Part shown: piece after piece, positions 55,687-64,000 of the stretch | How the letters are laid out: the number at the start of each line of letters is the position of its first letter | Position numbering within the stretch: position 1 is the first letter of the stretch | The notes under the pieces: generated by a model | What the model saw: the letters and a program-made list of their open reading frames with translations, nothing else | Told to the model about the DNA's origin: nothing | The model's database searches: none | Assembly (NCBI RefSeq): GCF_002902405.1 | Contig: NZ_PPQS01000026.1 | Span: forward strand, 53,715-117,714 | Origin: Staphylococcus schweitzeri | Lineage (GTDB): Bacteria > Bacillota > Bacilli > Staphylococcales > Staphylococcaceae | Direction of reading: 5' to 3' | DNA length: 64,000 nt | Translations under genes and position numbers: made by a program

Positions 55687-56866
55687 TACACAAAAGAAAG
55701 TGCCAGAGTTGAGATTCCCAGGGTTTGAAGGCGAATGGGAAGAGAAGAAGCTAGGAGAAGTTACTACCAAAATAGGCAGTGGAAAGACTCCCAAAGGTGG
55801 AAGTGAAAACTATACAAACAAAGGCATACCATTTTTAAGGAGTCAAAATATTAGAAATGGTAAATTAAATCTTAATGACTTAGTTTATATTAGTAAAGAT
55901 ATAGATGATGAGATGAAAAATAGTAGAACGTACTATGGTGATGTTCTTTTAAATATTACAGGAGCATCAATAGGTAGAACAGCCATTAATTCAATAGTTG
56001 AAACGCATGCTAATTTAAATCAACATGTATGTATTATTAGATTGAAAAAAGAGTATTATTATAATTTTTTTGAACAGTATCTATTATCAAGAAAAGGTAA
56101 AAGGAAAATTTTCCTTGCACAAAGTGGAGGTAGTCGAGAAGGACTAAACTTCAAAGAAATTGCTAATTTAAAAATATTCACCTCAACTATATTTGAAGAG
56201 CAGCAAAAAGTAGGCAAATTCTTCAGCAAACTCGACCGGCAAATTGAATTAGAAGAACAAAAACTTGAATTACTTCAGCAACAGAAAAAAGGCTATATGC
56301 AGAAAATCTTCTCACAAGAATTGCGATTTAAAGATGAAAATGGCAATGAATATCCAGAGTGGAAAGTTACTAGTATACAAGATGTCACAAAATATACCAG
56401 CTCAAAGAAGTCTTCTAATCAGTATGCTGACAAGATTGATTCTAAGGGTTATCCAGTTTATGACGCAGTTCGAGAGATTGGTAAAGATTCAAATTATGAT
56501 ATAGAGGAATCATATATTTCTATTTTGAAGGATGGAGCCGGAGTTGGTCGTTTGAATTTAAGACCAGAGAAATCATCCGTAATTGGAACTATGGGTTATT
56601 TACAGGCAAATAATATAGACCTTGAATTCCTTTATTATCGAATGAAAATAGTTGATTTTAAAAAGTATATAATTGGTAGTACTATACCGCATTTGTACTT
56701 CAAGGATTATTCAAAAGAAACTATATATATACCTTCAAGTATTCAAGAACAAGCAAAAATTGGTAAGTTTATTTCAAATTTGGATAAGATGATTGAAAAT
56801 AAAACTCGTAAATTAAATTGTCTAAAACAGTTGAAACAAGGATTACTTCAAGGGATGTTTATTTAA
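55679..56866 (+). CDS. hsdS: Type I restriction-modification specificity subunit HsdS (Sau1)
   Basis: 395-residue specificity subunit. Two target-recognition domains, about 20-165 and 215-345, each read one half of a split DNA target. They are joined by conserved coiled-coil regions: QKVGKFFSKLDRQIELEEQK then LELLQQQKKGYMQKIF centrally, and QAKIGKFISNLDKMIENKTR then CLKQLKQGLLQGMF at the end. The N-terminal leader TQKKVPELRFPGFEGEW repeats as KDENGNEYPEW before the second domain. The recognition domains decide lineage-specific methylation; the target cannot be read from sequence alone. Start overlaps hsdM by 8 bp. Confidence 0.95.
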   Translation: MSNTQKKVPELRFPGFEGEWEEKKLGEVTTKIGSGKTPKGGSENYTNKGIPFLRSQNIRNGKLNLNDLVYISKDIDDEMKNSRTYYGDVLLNITGASIGRTAINSIVETHANLNQHVCIIRLKKEYYYNFFEQYLLSRKGKRKIFLAQSGGSREGLNFKEIANLKIFTSTIFEEQQKVGKFFSKLDRQIELEEQKLELLQQQKKGYMQKIFSQELRFKDENGNEYPEWKVTSIQDVTKYTSSKKSSNQYADKIDSKGYPVYDAVREIGKDSNYDIEESYISILKDGAGVGRLNLRPEKSSVIGTMGYLQANNIDLEFLYYRMKIVDFKKYIIGSTIPHLYFKDYSKETIYIPSSIQEQAKIGKFISNLDKMIENKTRKLNCLKQLKQGLLQGMFI

Positions 56867-56930
56867 ACAACTTTAAATTTAGCTTTATTGGTAAAGATAT
56901 TCACCTAATCAAAAACGAACATTAAATTTA

Positions 56931-56958
56931 GACACTGTGATAGCGCAGTGTCTTTTTT
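56931..56958 (+). terminator. hsdMS terminator
   Basis: GACACTG (56931-56937) pairs with CAGTGTC (56946-56952), then six Ts. Confidence 0.87.
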
Positions 56959-57104
56959 GTGTCGAAATTGTGTACAGAATAAGTGGTTAAATAAAGTTTA
57001 AGCTGAGATAAAGTGTTATTCGTAAATAAAAGAGAGTAGATTGATAGGAATTAAATGATATTAGTTAACTATTTCTTAAATTACTTAATAATGATTAATT
57101 TTTA

Positions 57105-57149
57105 GTTAAAGTAAGTTTAATGTTAAGTACGACTATTGCTCATTATAAT
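57105..57149 (+). promoter_or_regulatory. ssl11 promoter with SaeR site
   Basis: GTTAA-N6-TTTAA at 57105-57120, 23 bp, TATAAT at 57144-57149; ATTGCGTAAT at 57167-57176. Probably also drives the following secreted-protein gene. Confidence 0.75.
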
Positions 57150-57216
57150 AAACGAGGATTGTTCGTATTGCGTAATAGAATAAATCAAACAAACTAAAAA
57201 TTGGGAGCATAGAATT

Positions 57217-57906
57217 ATGAAATTAAAAAATATTGCTAAAGTAAGTTTAGCACTTGGGATTTTAACAACAGGAATTATTACAACTACTGCTCAGCCAGTA
57301 AAAGCAAGTGAAAGTAGATTATCAGTTATTTCAAAAGATACACAAGAATTAAAGAGTTATTATAGTGGAACTGGATTTAATTTTCAAAATGTAAGTGGTT
57401 ATAGAGATAAGGATAAGATGAATATTATTTATGGACCACAACTGAATGTGATTTCCTTACTTGGCACAGACAAAGAAAGATTTGAAGACGGAAAAGATTA
57501 TAATAATCTAGATGTCTTTGTAGTAAGAGAGGGATCTGGTAAACAGGCAGATAATATTTCAATTGGTGGAATTACAAAAACAAATGAAAACAAATATAAA
57601 GATACTGTTAAACATGTAAATATGTTTATTTATAGAAATACAAGCCATAATACTACTACTGTAAAATCTACATTCCATAACATATATAAAGAAGAAATAT
57701 CGTTGAAGGAATTAGATTTCAAATTAAGAAAACAGTTAATTGATAATCATGATCTTTATAAAACAGAGCCTAAAGACAGCAAAATTACAGTTACTATGAA
57801 TAATGGTGACTATTACACATTTGAATTAAATAAAAAGTTACAAGAACACCGTATGGGTGATGTAATTGATGGTAGAAATATAGAGAAAATTGAAGTGAAT
57901 TTATAA
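57217..57906 (+). CDS. ssl11: Staphylococcal superantigen-like protein 11
   Basis: 229-residue secreted SSL. The mature start is [20 protein letters not shown], and the OB fold has [20 protein letters not shown]. The C-terminal beta-grasp domain with [20 protein letters not shown] and [15 protein letters not shown], then [14 protein letters not shown], contains the sialyl-Lewis X site used to bind neutrophil glycoproteins. It is separated from the other ssl genes by hsdMS, the usual vSa-alpha order. ATG follows TTGGGAG. The next gene begins 21 bp after its stop. Confidence 0.93.
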   Translation: MKLKNIAKVSLALGILTTGIITTTAQPVKASESRLSVISKDTQELKSYYSGTGFNFQNVSGYRDKDKMNIIYGPQLNVISLLGTDKERFEDGKDYNNLDVFVVREGSGKQADNISIGGITKTNENKYKDTVKHVNMFIYRNTSHNTTTVKSTFHNIYKEEISLKELDFKLRKQLIDNHDLYKTEPKDSKITVTMNNGDYYTFELNKKLQEHRMGDVIDGRNIEKIEVNL

Positions 57907-57927
57907 TAATATTCGAGGGAGTATATC

Positions 57928-59430
57928 ATGAGGGAAAATTTTAAGTTACGTAAAATGAAAGTCGGTTTAGTATCTGTTGCAATTACTATGTTATATATCA
58001 TGACAAACGGTCAAGCAGAGGCATCTGAAGGTAGCCAAACTGTTGAGAACCCAAAGGAAAATGCAACTAAAGAAATCAAATCTAAATCACAACCAGTTCA
58101 AAATAATAAAGAAGTAAGTTCGGATCAAATAAAAAAGAACTTTGTTAATATAGACCCTATTAAACCTGGAGCTCAAAAGGTAACAGGGACTACTTTACCG
58201 AGCCATATTATTCTAATGAATATAGATGGGAAAAGTGCTGATTCAGTAGATGGAGGAAGCAGTGATTTAGTATTTGCTGATGAAAATGGAAGATTCGAGT
58301 ATCCACTACACAATAGAAAAATTGTTCATAATCAAGAAATTGCAGTTTCATCATCAAGTCCTGACTTAGGAGAAGAAGAAGAGGATGAAGAAGTAGAAGA
58401 AGCTACAACAGAAAAAGTTGGTGTTGAGGAAGAAAGCACAGATGCTAAAGCTACATATACAACACCACGATATGAAAAAGCTTATGAAATACCGAAAGAA
58501 CAACTAAAAGAAAAAGATGGACATCACCAAGTTTTCATCGAACCTATTACTGAAGGATCAGGTATTATTAAAGGCCATACTTCTGTAAAAGGTAAAGTTG
58601 CTCTATCTATTAATAATAAATTTATTAATTTTGAAACAAATGCTAATGGTGGTCCAAATAAAGAGGAAGCGAAATCTGGATCAGAAGGTATTTGGATGCC
58701 TATTAATGAAAAAGGATATTTTGATTTTGATTTCAAAAAAAATCCTTTTGATAACTTAGCGTTAAAGAAAAATGATGATATATCATTAACATTTGCACCT
58801 GATGATGAAGAAGATGCCTTAAAACCTTTAATCTTCAAAACTAAAGTAACAAGTTTTGAAGATATTGATAAAGCAGAAACTAAATACGATCATACAAAAG
58901 TGAAAAAAGTTAATGTTTTGAAAGATGTTGAAGAAGATTTACATGTGGATGAAATATATGGAAATGTATATCATACCGAACAAGGAAAGGGTAAAATAAC
59001 CCAAGAAGGTACTAAAGTAATTAAAGGGAAGACTAAATTCGCAAATGCAGTAGTGAAGGTAGACTCTGAACTAGGAGAAGCGCAATTATTCCCTGATTTA
59101 CAAGTAAATGAAAAAGGTGAATTTAGCTTTGATGTAGATTATGCTGGACTCAGATTACAAAATGGAGAAAAGCTTAACTTTACTGTAGTCGAACCTATTA
59201 CAGGTAAATTATTAAGTAGTGGATTTGTAAGTAAGCATATAGATGTATATGAAACACCTGAACAGAAAGCGGATCGTGAGTTTGATGAGAAACTTGAAAA
59301 TACTCCTGCTTACTACAAGTTATACGGCGATAAAATCATTGGTTTTGATACTAACGATAGTCCGTTAACTTGGTTCTATCCTTTAGGTGAAAAGAAAGTT
59401 GAACGTAAGGCACCAAAATTAGAAAAATAA
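57928..59430 (+). CDS. Secreted Ig-like-domain protein behind ssl11
   Basis: 500 residues. Signal peptide of about 32 residues ends QAEA before SEGSQ. A low-complexity linker, a domain with PIKPGAQKVTGTTLPSHIIL, an acidic run EEEEDEEVEEATTEKVG, and then two more domains begin FIEPITEGSGIIKGHTSVKG and EGTKVIKGKTKFANAVVKVD. These share GxTxxxKG...V.V and 'Y.F.F....G' phrases of bacterial Ig-like (Big) folds, so three tandem Ig-like units are likely. No LPXTG anchor; it should be released. GAGGGAG precedes the ATG. No promoter fits in the 21 bp after ssl11, so it is likely co-transcribed. Function not known to me. Confidence 0.75.
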   Translation: MRENFKLRKMKVGLVSVAITMLYIMTNGQAEASEGSQTVENPKENATKEIKSKSQPVQNNKEVSSDQIKKNFVNIDPIKPGAQKVTGTTLPSHIILMNIDGKSADSVDGGSSDLVFADENGRFEYPLHNRKIVHNQEIAVSSSSPDLGEEEEDEEVEEATTEKVGVEEESTDAKATYTTPRYEKAYEIPKEQLKEKDGHHQVFIEPITEGSGIIKGHTSVKGKVALSINNKFINFETNANGGPNKEEAKSGSEGIWMPINEKGYFDFDFKKNPFDNLALKKNDDISLTFAPDDEEDALKPLIFKTKVTSFEDIDKAETKYDHTKVKKVNVLKDVEEDLHVDEIYGNVYHTEQGKGKITQEGTKVIKGKTKFANAVVKVDSELGEAQLFPDLQVNEKGEFSFDVDYAGLRLQNGEKLNFTVVEPITGKLLSSGFVSKHIDVYETPEQKADREFDEKLENTPAYYKLYGDKIIGFDTNDSPLTWFYPLGEKKVERKAPKLEK

Positions 59431-59443
59431 TTAATTAAATAAA

Positions 59444-59511
59444 ACAGCTTAATGATGTAATGAAATTAGTGAGATAGTCACTGACTTCAACGTCATTGAG
59501 CTGTTATTTTC
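59444..59511 (+). terminator. Terminator after the Ig-like protein gene
   Basis: ACAGCTTAATGATG pairs with CGTCATTGAGCTGT around an inner stem (GTGA...TCAC), followed by a T-rich end. Confidence 0.68.
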
Positions 59512-59540
59512 GTGTACTTCGTTACAAAGTATTATTGAAT

Positions 59541-59849
59541 TTATTTTACGTGTTCATATTTTGAAACTTCAAAGCCGTCTTTCTTAGCTTTGTTGATAAT
59601 GTCTTTGATTGAATGTAGTCCTTTATCGGCGAAGTATGATCTTAAGTTGTCTTTTGTAGCTTGGTCAGCATTCTTATCTAATAACACATCGATATAACTT
59701 AATTCATGTTCTAAGAAGTTTGCATCATCATGTAGTACGAGCCCATTTTGAGAATAAACTTTCGCATCTGCTTGATTACCATAGCCAACAACGCCAGTTG
59801 CTAATACACCTACCATTGCCGTAGCTACTAAACCCTTTTTTAATTTCAT
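59541..59849 (-). CDS. spn: Staphylococcal peroxidase inhibitor SPIN
   Basis: 102-residue secreted protein. The signal peptide ends NQADA at residue 29. The 73-residue mature part, KVYSQNGLVLHDDANFLEHE onward, has a short N-terminal beta-hairpin that plugs the myeloperoxidase active-site channel and a three-helix bundle that docks on the enzyme surface, as in the published SPIN structure. It protects bacteria inside neutrophil phagosomes. ATG 59849 is chosen over ATG 59858, which sits in the ribosome site GAGGAGTG. It is transcribed towards ssl11. Identity is recalled from published sequence and the vSa-alpha position. Confidence 0.9.
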   Translation of the reverse strand: MKLKKGLVATAMVGVLATGVVGYGNQADAKVYSQNGLVLHDDANFLEHELSYIDVLLDKNADQATKDNLRSYFADKGLHSIKDIINKAKKDGFEVSKYEHVK

Positions 59850-60215
59850 ATCTATCACTCCTCTAAAAATTGTAACTCTATCATAACACTGAATATTGAG
59901 AAAATTACGTTTATTAAGTCGGTTTAATAATTTTTAATAAATAGTTAAACTGGCAAATATTGCTAAAAAGCAATTAAACTTTAGTACGATGCTTGTGTTT
60001 CTTCGAATTGAGAAGTAGGTTTCGAAGATATTTTAATTCAAATGAAACAATAATAAAAAAATGATGTAACATAATAATAAGTACAAATTTAATTAATAAA
60101 TTAAATTGATTGTATATGTATGTTTTGGTAACGTAAAAGAGAAATATACAAAATAATTAATTATTTATATGAAAAGAGAATATAAATGAAGTATAAAACA
60201 GAGAGACGTGAAGCG
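59850..60215. other. Divergent intergenic region spn / lpl array
   Basis: No gene. On the minus strand ATTAA-N5-CTTAA near 59906-59920 resembles a SaeR site with one base less spacing. The rest is very AT-rich leader DNA for the first lpl gene. Confidence 0.4.
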
Positions 60216-60989
60216 ATGGGATATTTAAAAAGGTTTGCATTGTACATAAGCGTTATGATTTTAATATTTGCGATAGCAGGTTGTGGCAAAGGTAATGAAA
60301 CAAAAGAAGATTCCAAAGAAGAACAAATTAAAAAGAGTTTTGCGAAAACGTTAGATATGTATCCAATCAAAAATCTTGAAGATTTATATGACAAAGAAGG
60401 ATATCGAGATGGCGAATTTAAAAAGGGAGATAAGGGGATGTGGACGATATACACAGATTTCGCCAAAAGTAATAAACCGGGAGAATTGAATGATGAAGGT
60501 ATGGTTTTAAATCTGGATAGGAATACTAGAACCGCTAAAGGCCATTATTTTGTTACTACATTTTACCGGAATGGTAAACTACCAGATGAAAAGAATTATA
60601 AAATTGAAATGAAAAATAATAAGATTATTTTATTAGATGAAGTAAAAGATGATAAGCTCAAGCAGAAAATAGAAAACTTTAAATTTTTCGGTCAATATGC
60701 AAATCTTAAAGAATTGAAAAAATATAATAATGGTGATGTTTCAATTAATGAAAATGTTCCTAGTTATGATGTTGAATACAAAATGAGCAATAAAGATGAA
60801 ATAGTTAAGGAATTAAGAAGTAGTTATAATATTTCGACTGAAAAATCACCTATTTTAAAAATGCATATTGATGGGCACCTGAAAGGCAGTTCTGTAGGTT
60901 ATAGAAAGTTAGAAATTGACTTTTCAAAACGTGAAAACAGCAAATTATCAGTCATTGAATTTTTAAGTTATAAACCAGCGAAAAAATAG
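60216..60989 (+). CDS. Tandem lipoprotein (Csa1/Lpl, DUF576 family), copy 1
   Basis: 257 residues. The lipobox IAGC gives a lipidated cysteine near residue 23. The mature protein starts with [20 protein letters not shown] and the conserved block [21 protein letters not shown] distal conserved block [17 protein letters not shown] follows. Lpl proteins of vSa-alpha activate TLR2 and promote host-cell entry through Hsp90 in published work. ATG 60216 is preferred over 60186 because it starts directly at the signal peptide MGYLKRFAL, like its paralogues. First of at least five copies. Confidence 0.9.
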   Translation: MGYLKRFALYISVMILIFAIAGCGKGNETKEDSKEEQIKKSFAKTLDMYPIKNLEDLYDKEGYRDGEFKKGDKGMWTIYTDFAKSNKPGELNDEGMVLNLDRNTRTAKGHYFVTTFYRNGKLPDEKNYKIEMKNNKIILLDEVKDDKLKQKIENFKFFGQYANLKELKKYNNGDVSINENVPSYDVEYKMSNKDEIVKELRSSYNISTEKSPILKMHIDGHLKGSSVGYRKLEIDFSKRENSKLSVIEFLSYKPAKK

Positions 60990-61019
60990 TATTGATAAGG
61001 AATATTAGGGTGTGAAAAA

Positions 61020-61814
61020 ATGGGATATCTAAAAAAGCTTGCACTGTTCATAAGTGTTATTATTTTGGGCATTTTTATAATAGGTTGTGATAGTTCAAGC
61101 GATACTGCGGAAAAAGCAAAAGAAGATTCAAAAGAAGAACAAATTAAAAAGAGCTTTGCGAAAACATTAGATATGTACCCATTCAAAAATCTCGAGGATT
61201 TATATGATAAAGAAGGATATCGAGATGGCGAATTTAAAAAGGGAGATAAAGGGACGTGGACTTTACTCACAAGTTTTTCTAAAAGTAACAAGGCAGGAGT
61301 AATAGATGATGAAGGCATGGTGCTATATCTAAATAGGAATACCAAAAAGACAACAGGTTATTATTTTGTAAATAAAATTTATGATGATATTAGCAAAAAT
61401 CAGAATGAGAAAAAATACCGTGTTGAACTTAAAAATAATAAGATTGTTCTTTTGGATAATGTAGAAGACGAAAAACTTAAACAAAAAATTGAAAATTTTA
61501 AATTTTTTAGTCAGTATGCCGATTTTAAAGATTTAAAAAATTATCAAGATGGAAGTATAACAACTAATGAAAATGTACCGAGCTATGAAGCAGAATACAA
61601 ATTGAATAATAGTGATGAAAATGTAAAAAAACTTAGAGATATTTATCCAATTACAACGAAAAAGGCTCCAATATTAAAGTTACATATAGATGGTGATATA
61701 AAAGGAAGTTCAGTTGGATACAAAAAAATAGAATATAAATTTTCAAAAGTTAAAGATGAAGAGACAACATTAAGAGATTATTTAAATTTTGGGCCGTCTG
61801 ATGAAGATAGCTAA
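61020..61814 (+). CDS. Tandem lipoprotein (Csa1/Lpl, DUF576 family), copy 2
   Basis: 264 residues, lipobox IIGC, N-terminal [17 protein letters not shown]. The conserved block reads [20 protein letters not shown], with Phe in place of Ile found in other copies. The middle part ([20 protein letters not shown]) and the end [17 protein letters not shown] are shared with copy 4, so copies 2 and 4 form one sub-type. It lies 30 bp after copy 1 and is probably co-transcribed. Confidence 0.9.
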   Translation: MGYLKKLALFISVIILGIFIIGCDSSSDTAEKAKEDSKEEQIKKSFAKTLDMYPFKNLEDLYDKEGYRDGEFKKGDKGTWTLLTSFSKSNKAGVIDDEGMVLYLNRNTKKTTGYYFVNKIYDDISKNQNEKKYRVELKNNKIVLLDNVEDEKLKQKIENFKFFSQYADFKDLKNYQDGSITTNENVPSYEAEYKLNNSDENVKKLRDIYPITTKKAPILKLHIDGDIKGSSVGYKKIEYKFSKVKDEETTLRDYLNFGPSDEDS

Positions 61815-61857
61815 AGTTTATTAGATGTAGAAATAATTCTAAAACAGAGAGACGTGA
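61808..61857 (+). repeat. Repeated lpl intergenic spacer, copy 1
   Basis: The spacer AGCTAAAGTTTATT...GTAGAAATAATTC...GAGAGACGTGAAA after copy 2 is almost identical to 63479-63529 after copy 4. The block also includes the 3' codons of the preceding gene. Confidence 0.8.
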
Positions 61858-61858
61858 A

Positions 61859-62641
61859 ATGATGGGAAATTTAAAAAGTTTTGCATTGTACATAAGTATC
61901 TTGATTTTAATAGTTATTGTAGCAGGTTGTGGCAAAAGTGATAAAACAACAGAAGATTCAAAAGAACCACAAATTAAAAAGAGCTTTGCGAAAACTTTAG
62001 ATATGTATCCAATTAAGAATCTCGAGGATTTATACGACAAAGAAGGATATCGAGATGGCGAATTTAAAAAAGGCGATAAAGGGACGTGGGTTGTTAGATC
62101 TGAAATGATAATTCAACCAAAAGGTAAAAGTTTAACTTCAAGAGGCATGATATTATACATGAATAGAAATACAAGGACCGCAACGGGGTATTTTTCAATA
62201 GAAGAAATAGATTCAAGAAAAAAACTTGACGAGAGAGAAACAGAAAAAAAGTATCCTGTGAAAATGATAAACAATAAAATTATTCCAACCGTAAAGATAA
62301 AAGATGAAAAGTTGAAAAAGGAAATTGAAAACTTTAAGTTTTTTGTTCAATATGGGAGTTTTAAAGGAATAGAGAATTATGAAAATGGTGACATTTCCTA
62401 CAATTCTGAAGGTCCTATTTATTCCGCGAAATATCAACTGAAAAATGATGATTATAATGTTAAAGAATTACGAAAAAGATATGATATACCAACAGAAAAG
62501 GCGCCCAAATTATTGTTGAAAGGTTCGGGGGATTTGAAAGGGTCTTCAGTTGGATATAAGGAAATTGAATTTATATTCCTAGAAAATAAAAAAGAAAATA
62601 TATATTTTTCAGATGGATTAAACTTAATTCCAAGTGACTAA
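61859..62641 (+). CDS. Tandem lipoprotein (Csa1/Lpl, DUF576 family), copy 3
   Basis: 260 residues, lipobox VAGC. N-terminal 90 residues nearly match copy 4 (MMGNLK signal, [20 protein letters not shown]), but from [20 protein letters not shown] onward it diverges strongly, ending [15 protein letters not shown]. It is therefore a distinct allele type sharing only the 5' block with its neighbours. ATG 61859 or 61862 can serve. Confidence 0.9.
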   Translation: MMGNLKSFALYISILILIVIVAGCGKSDKTTEDSKEPQIKKSFAKTLDMYPIKNLEDLYDKEGYRDGEFKKGDKGTWVVRSEMIIQPKGKSLTSRGMILYMNRNTRTATGYFSIEEIDSRKKLDERETEKKYPVKMINNKIIPTVKIKDEKLKKEIENFKFFVQYGSFKGIENYENGDISYNSEGPIYSAKYQLKNDDYNVKELRKRYDIPTEKAPKLLLKGSGDLKGSSVGYKEIEFIFLENKKENIYFSDGLNLIPSD

Positions 62642-62698
62642 AAATAACACAAAGGTTGATAGTGCTCAACAAATATTAACATGATAGAGAGAAGTGAA

Positions 62699-63484
62699 AT
62701 GATGGGAAATTTAAAATGTTTTGCATTGTACATAAGTATCTTGATTTTAATAGTCATGATTGCAGGTTGTGGCAAAGGTAATGAAACAAAAGAAGATTCC
62801 AAAGAAGAACAAATTAAAAAGAGTTTTGCGAAAACGTTAGATATGTATCCAATCAAAAATCTTGAAGATTTATATGACAAAGAAGGATATCGAGATGGCG
62901 AATTTAAAAAGGGAGATAAGGGGACGTGGACTTTACTCACAAGTTTTTCTAAAAGTAACAAGCCAGGTGAAATAGATGACGAAGGTATGGTTTTATTCCT
63001 TAATAGAAATACAAAGAAGGCAACAGGATATTATTACAAGAGCAAAGTTCATGATGAATTTAATGAAAAAGATCAACAAAAAAAATATCATGTTGAATTA
63101 AAAAATAATAAGATAGTACTTTTGGATAAAGTAGAAGATCCAAAGCTCAAAAATAAAATAGAAAATTTTAAATTCTTTAGTCAGTATGCTGATTTTAGAG
63201 ATCTTAAAAATTATAAAAATGGAAATATATCAAGTGCAGATAATGTGCCAAGTTTCGATGCAGAATATCAAATGAGTAATACGGATAAAAATGTAAAAAA
63301 ACTTAGAGAAGTTTATCCAATCACAACAAAAAAATCTCCAGTATTAAAATTACATCTAGATGGTGACATAAAAGGAAGTTCAGTTGGTTATAAAAATATA
63401 GAATATAATTTTTCAAAAGTAAAAGACCAAGAAACTACTGTAAGAGATTTTGTGAATTTTGGACCATCTGATGATGGTAGCTAA
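62699..63484 (+). CDS. Tandem lipoprotein (Csa1/Lpl, DUF576 family), copy 4
   Basis: 261 residues, lipobox IAGC. The first 70 mature residues equal copy 1 ([20 protein letters not shown]), while the rest follows copy 2 ([37 protein letters not shown]). It looks like a mosaic of copies 1 and 2. The ATG 62699 follows GAGAGAAGTGAAATG; an upstream ATG at 62681 would add six residues before the signal peptide and is less likely. Confidence 0.9.
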   Translation: MMGNLKCFALYISILILIVMIAGCGKGNETKEDSKEEQIKKSFAKTLDMYPIKNLEDLYDKEGYRDGEFKKGDKGTWTLLTSFSKSNKPGEIDDEGMVLFLNRNTKKATGYYYKSKVHDEFNEKDQQKKYHVELKNNKIVLLDKVEDPKLKNKIENFKFFSQYADFRDLKNYKNGNISSADNVPSFDAEYQMSNTDKNVKKLREVYPITTKKSPVLKLHLDGDIKGSSVGYKNIEYNFSKVKDQETTVRDFVNFGPSDDGS

Positions 63485-63529
63485 AGTTTATTGGGTGTAG
63501 AAATAATTCTAAAACAGAGAGACGTGAAA
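63479..63529 (+). repeat. Repeated lpl intergenic spacer, copy 2
   Basis: Partner of 61808-61857. Points to duplication of a two-gene unit or gene conversion within the lpl array. Confidence 0.8.
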
Positions 63530-63531
63530 AT

Positions 63532-64000
63532 ATGGGATATATAAAAATGATTGGATTGTGCATAAGTCTGTTGATTTTAAGCGTTTTTGTAACATCTTGC
63601 GGTGGTGATAATAAGATCACTGGAGATTCAAAAGAAACACAAATCAAAAAGAGCTTTTCGAAAACGTTAGATATGTATCCAATTAAGAATCTCGAGGACT
63701 TATATGATAAAGAAGGATACCGTGATGGCGAATTTAAAAAGGGCGACAAAGGAATGTGGACTATATATACAGATTTTGCTAAAAGCAATAAATCAGACGA
63801 ATTGGATGATGAAGGTATGGTTTTAAATCTGGATAGAAATACTCGAACGGCTAAGGGATATTATTTTGTTAAGAAATTTTATGAAAAGGATAAATTACCT
63901 GATAGAAAAAATTATAAAGTTGAAATGAAAAATAATAAAATTATCTTATTAGACAAGGTAGAAGATCCAAATCTAAAAAAGAGAATAGAAAACTTTAAAT
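63532..64000 (+). CDS. Tandem lipoprotein (Csa1/Lpl, DUF576 family), copy 5, 3' end outside window
   Basis: Frame open from ATG 63532 to the window edge, 156 codons. Signal [20 protein letters not shown] with lipobox VTSC, then the conserved [20 protein letters not shown] block (Ser replaces Ala) and the middle region [20 protein letters not shown], which matches copy 1 rather than copy 4. The preceding 50 bp repeat the spacer before copy 3. Confidence 0.9.
   Translation, partial: MGYIKMIGLCISLLILSVFVTSCGGDNKITGDSKETQIKKSFSKTLDMYPIKNLEDLYDKEGYRDGEFKKGDKGMWTIYTDFAKSNKSDELDDEGMVLNLDRNTRTAKGYYFVKKFYEKDKLPDRKNYKVEMKNNKIILLDKVEDPNLKKRIENFK

Larger units (their letters stand above)
45439..64000 (+). 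mobile_element. Genomic island vSa-alpha (ssl, hsdMS, spn, lpl), right part outside window
   Basis: Contiguous block with the standard vSa-alpha content and order: ssl array, Sau1 hsdM-hsdS, ssl11, secreted gene, spn and tandem lpl genes. No transposase or integrase is visible in this part. Left limit is taken as the ssl1 promoter; the true left edge could lie anywhere between 39744 and 45439. Confidence 0.85.

Noticed and set aside
59895..59930. SaeR site upstream of spn
   Set aside because: Half-sites on the minus strand are spaced by five rather than six bases and neither is GTTAA, so it does not meet the standard used for the ssl promoters, although spn is known to be Sae-controlled.
60968..63788. 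Series of minus-strand ORFs with similar sequences over the lpl genes
   Set aside because: They repeat because the lpl genes on the plus strand repeat; no start sites and proline/serine-rich nonsense products.

Overview
The window reads as chromosome of Staphylococcus aureus, or a very close member of the S. aureus complex. It is AT-rich and carries the S. aureus gene order metICFE, parB/spo0J, mscS, ychF, rpsF-ssb-rpsR, selX, ahpFC, nfrA, tcyP, xpt-pbuX-guaB-guaA, followed by genomic island vSa-alpha with its ssl toxin cluster, Sau1 hsdMS, spn and lpl lipoprotein array. All identifications come from reading the translations and motifs; no database search was run.

Layout. (1) 1-8.4 kb: the 3' part of a thiolase gene, then the methionine operon on the minus strand (metI, metC, metF, metE and a cyclase-family gene) behind a long T-box leader and a CodY-like box. 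(2) 8.6-13.5 kb: housekeeping genes for chromosome segregation, osmotic safety, translation and single-strand DNA binding. (3) 13.6-15.5 kb: a scar of an integrated element beside rpsR, with an Abi-family gene carrying a HEPN-type motif and a decayed tyrosine integrase. (4) 15.5-30.4 kb: core accessory genes: the superantigen gene selX with a perfect SaeR site, lipoproteins, the ahpCF peroxidase operon with a PerR box, nfrA, the cystine importer tcyP and a sigma-B type stress gene. (5) 30.5-35.8 kb: a guanine riboswitch and the purine salvage/GMP operon. (6) 35.7-39.7 kb: a 3.9-kb insertion bounded by ~75-bp direct repeats of the guaA 3' end. It holds the tail of a SaPI-like terminase small subunit gene and a type VII secretion toxin module: a lipase-headed toxin like TslA, a small helical partner, a membrane protein and a head-to-head immunity-like gene. 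(7) 39.7-45.1 kb: a decayed accessory stretch with a secreted protein pair, a degraded second copy of the island's membrane protein gene, a glycine-zipper bacteriocin-like gene followed by a frameshifted two-helix immunity-like gene, a small-protein/GNAT pair resembling a toxin-antitoxin module, and a candidate ~60-nt sRNA. (8) 45.5-64 kb: vSa-alpha with ssl1, 2, 3, 5, 6, 7, 8, 10, then hsdM-hsdS, ssl11, a secreted Ig-like protein gene, spn (myeloperoxidase inhibitor) and five tandem lpl lipoprotein genes, the last cut by the window end. ssl4 and ssl9 are absent.

How it works together. The right half is an immune-evasion and competition zone. Every ssl gene, and selX, carries a SaeR-type direct repeat. 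In all nine ssl promoters the distance from this site to the -10 box is exactly 23 bp, so the genes look wired as one SaeRS regulon. The left half is metabolic, with feedback control visible in the DNA: T-box, guanine riboswitch, CodY-, PerR- and CymR-like boxes. The most novel material lies between guaA and ssl1, where SaPI remnants and inter-bacterial toxin cargo have piled up.
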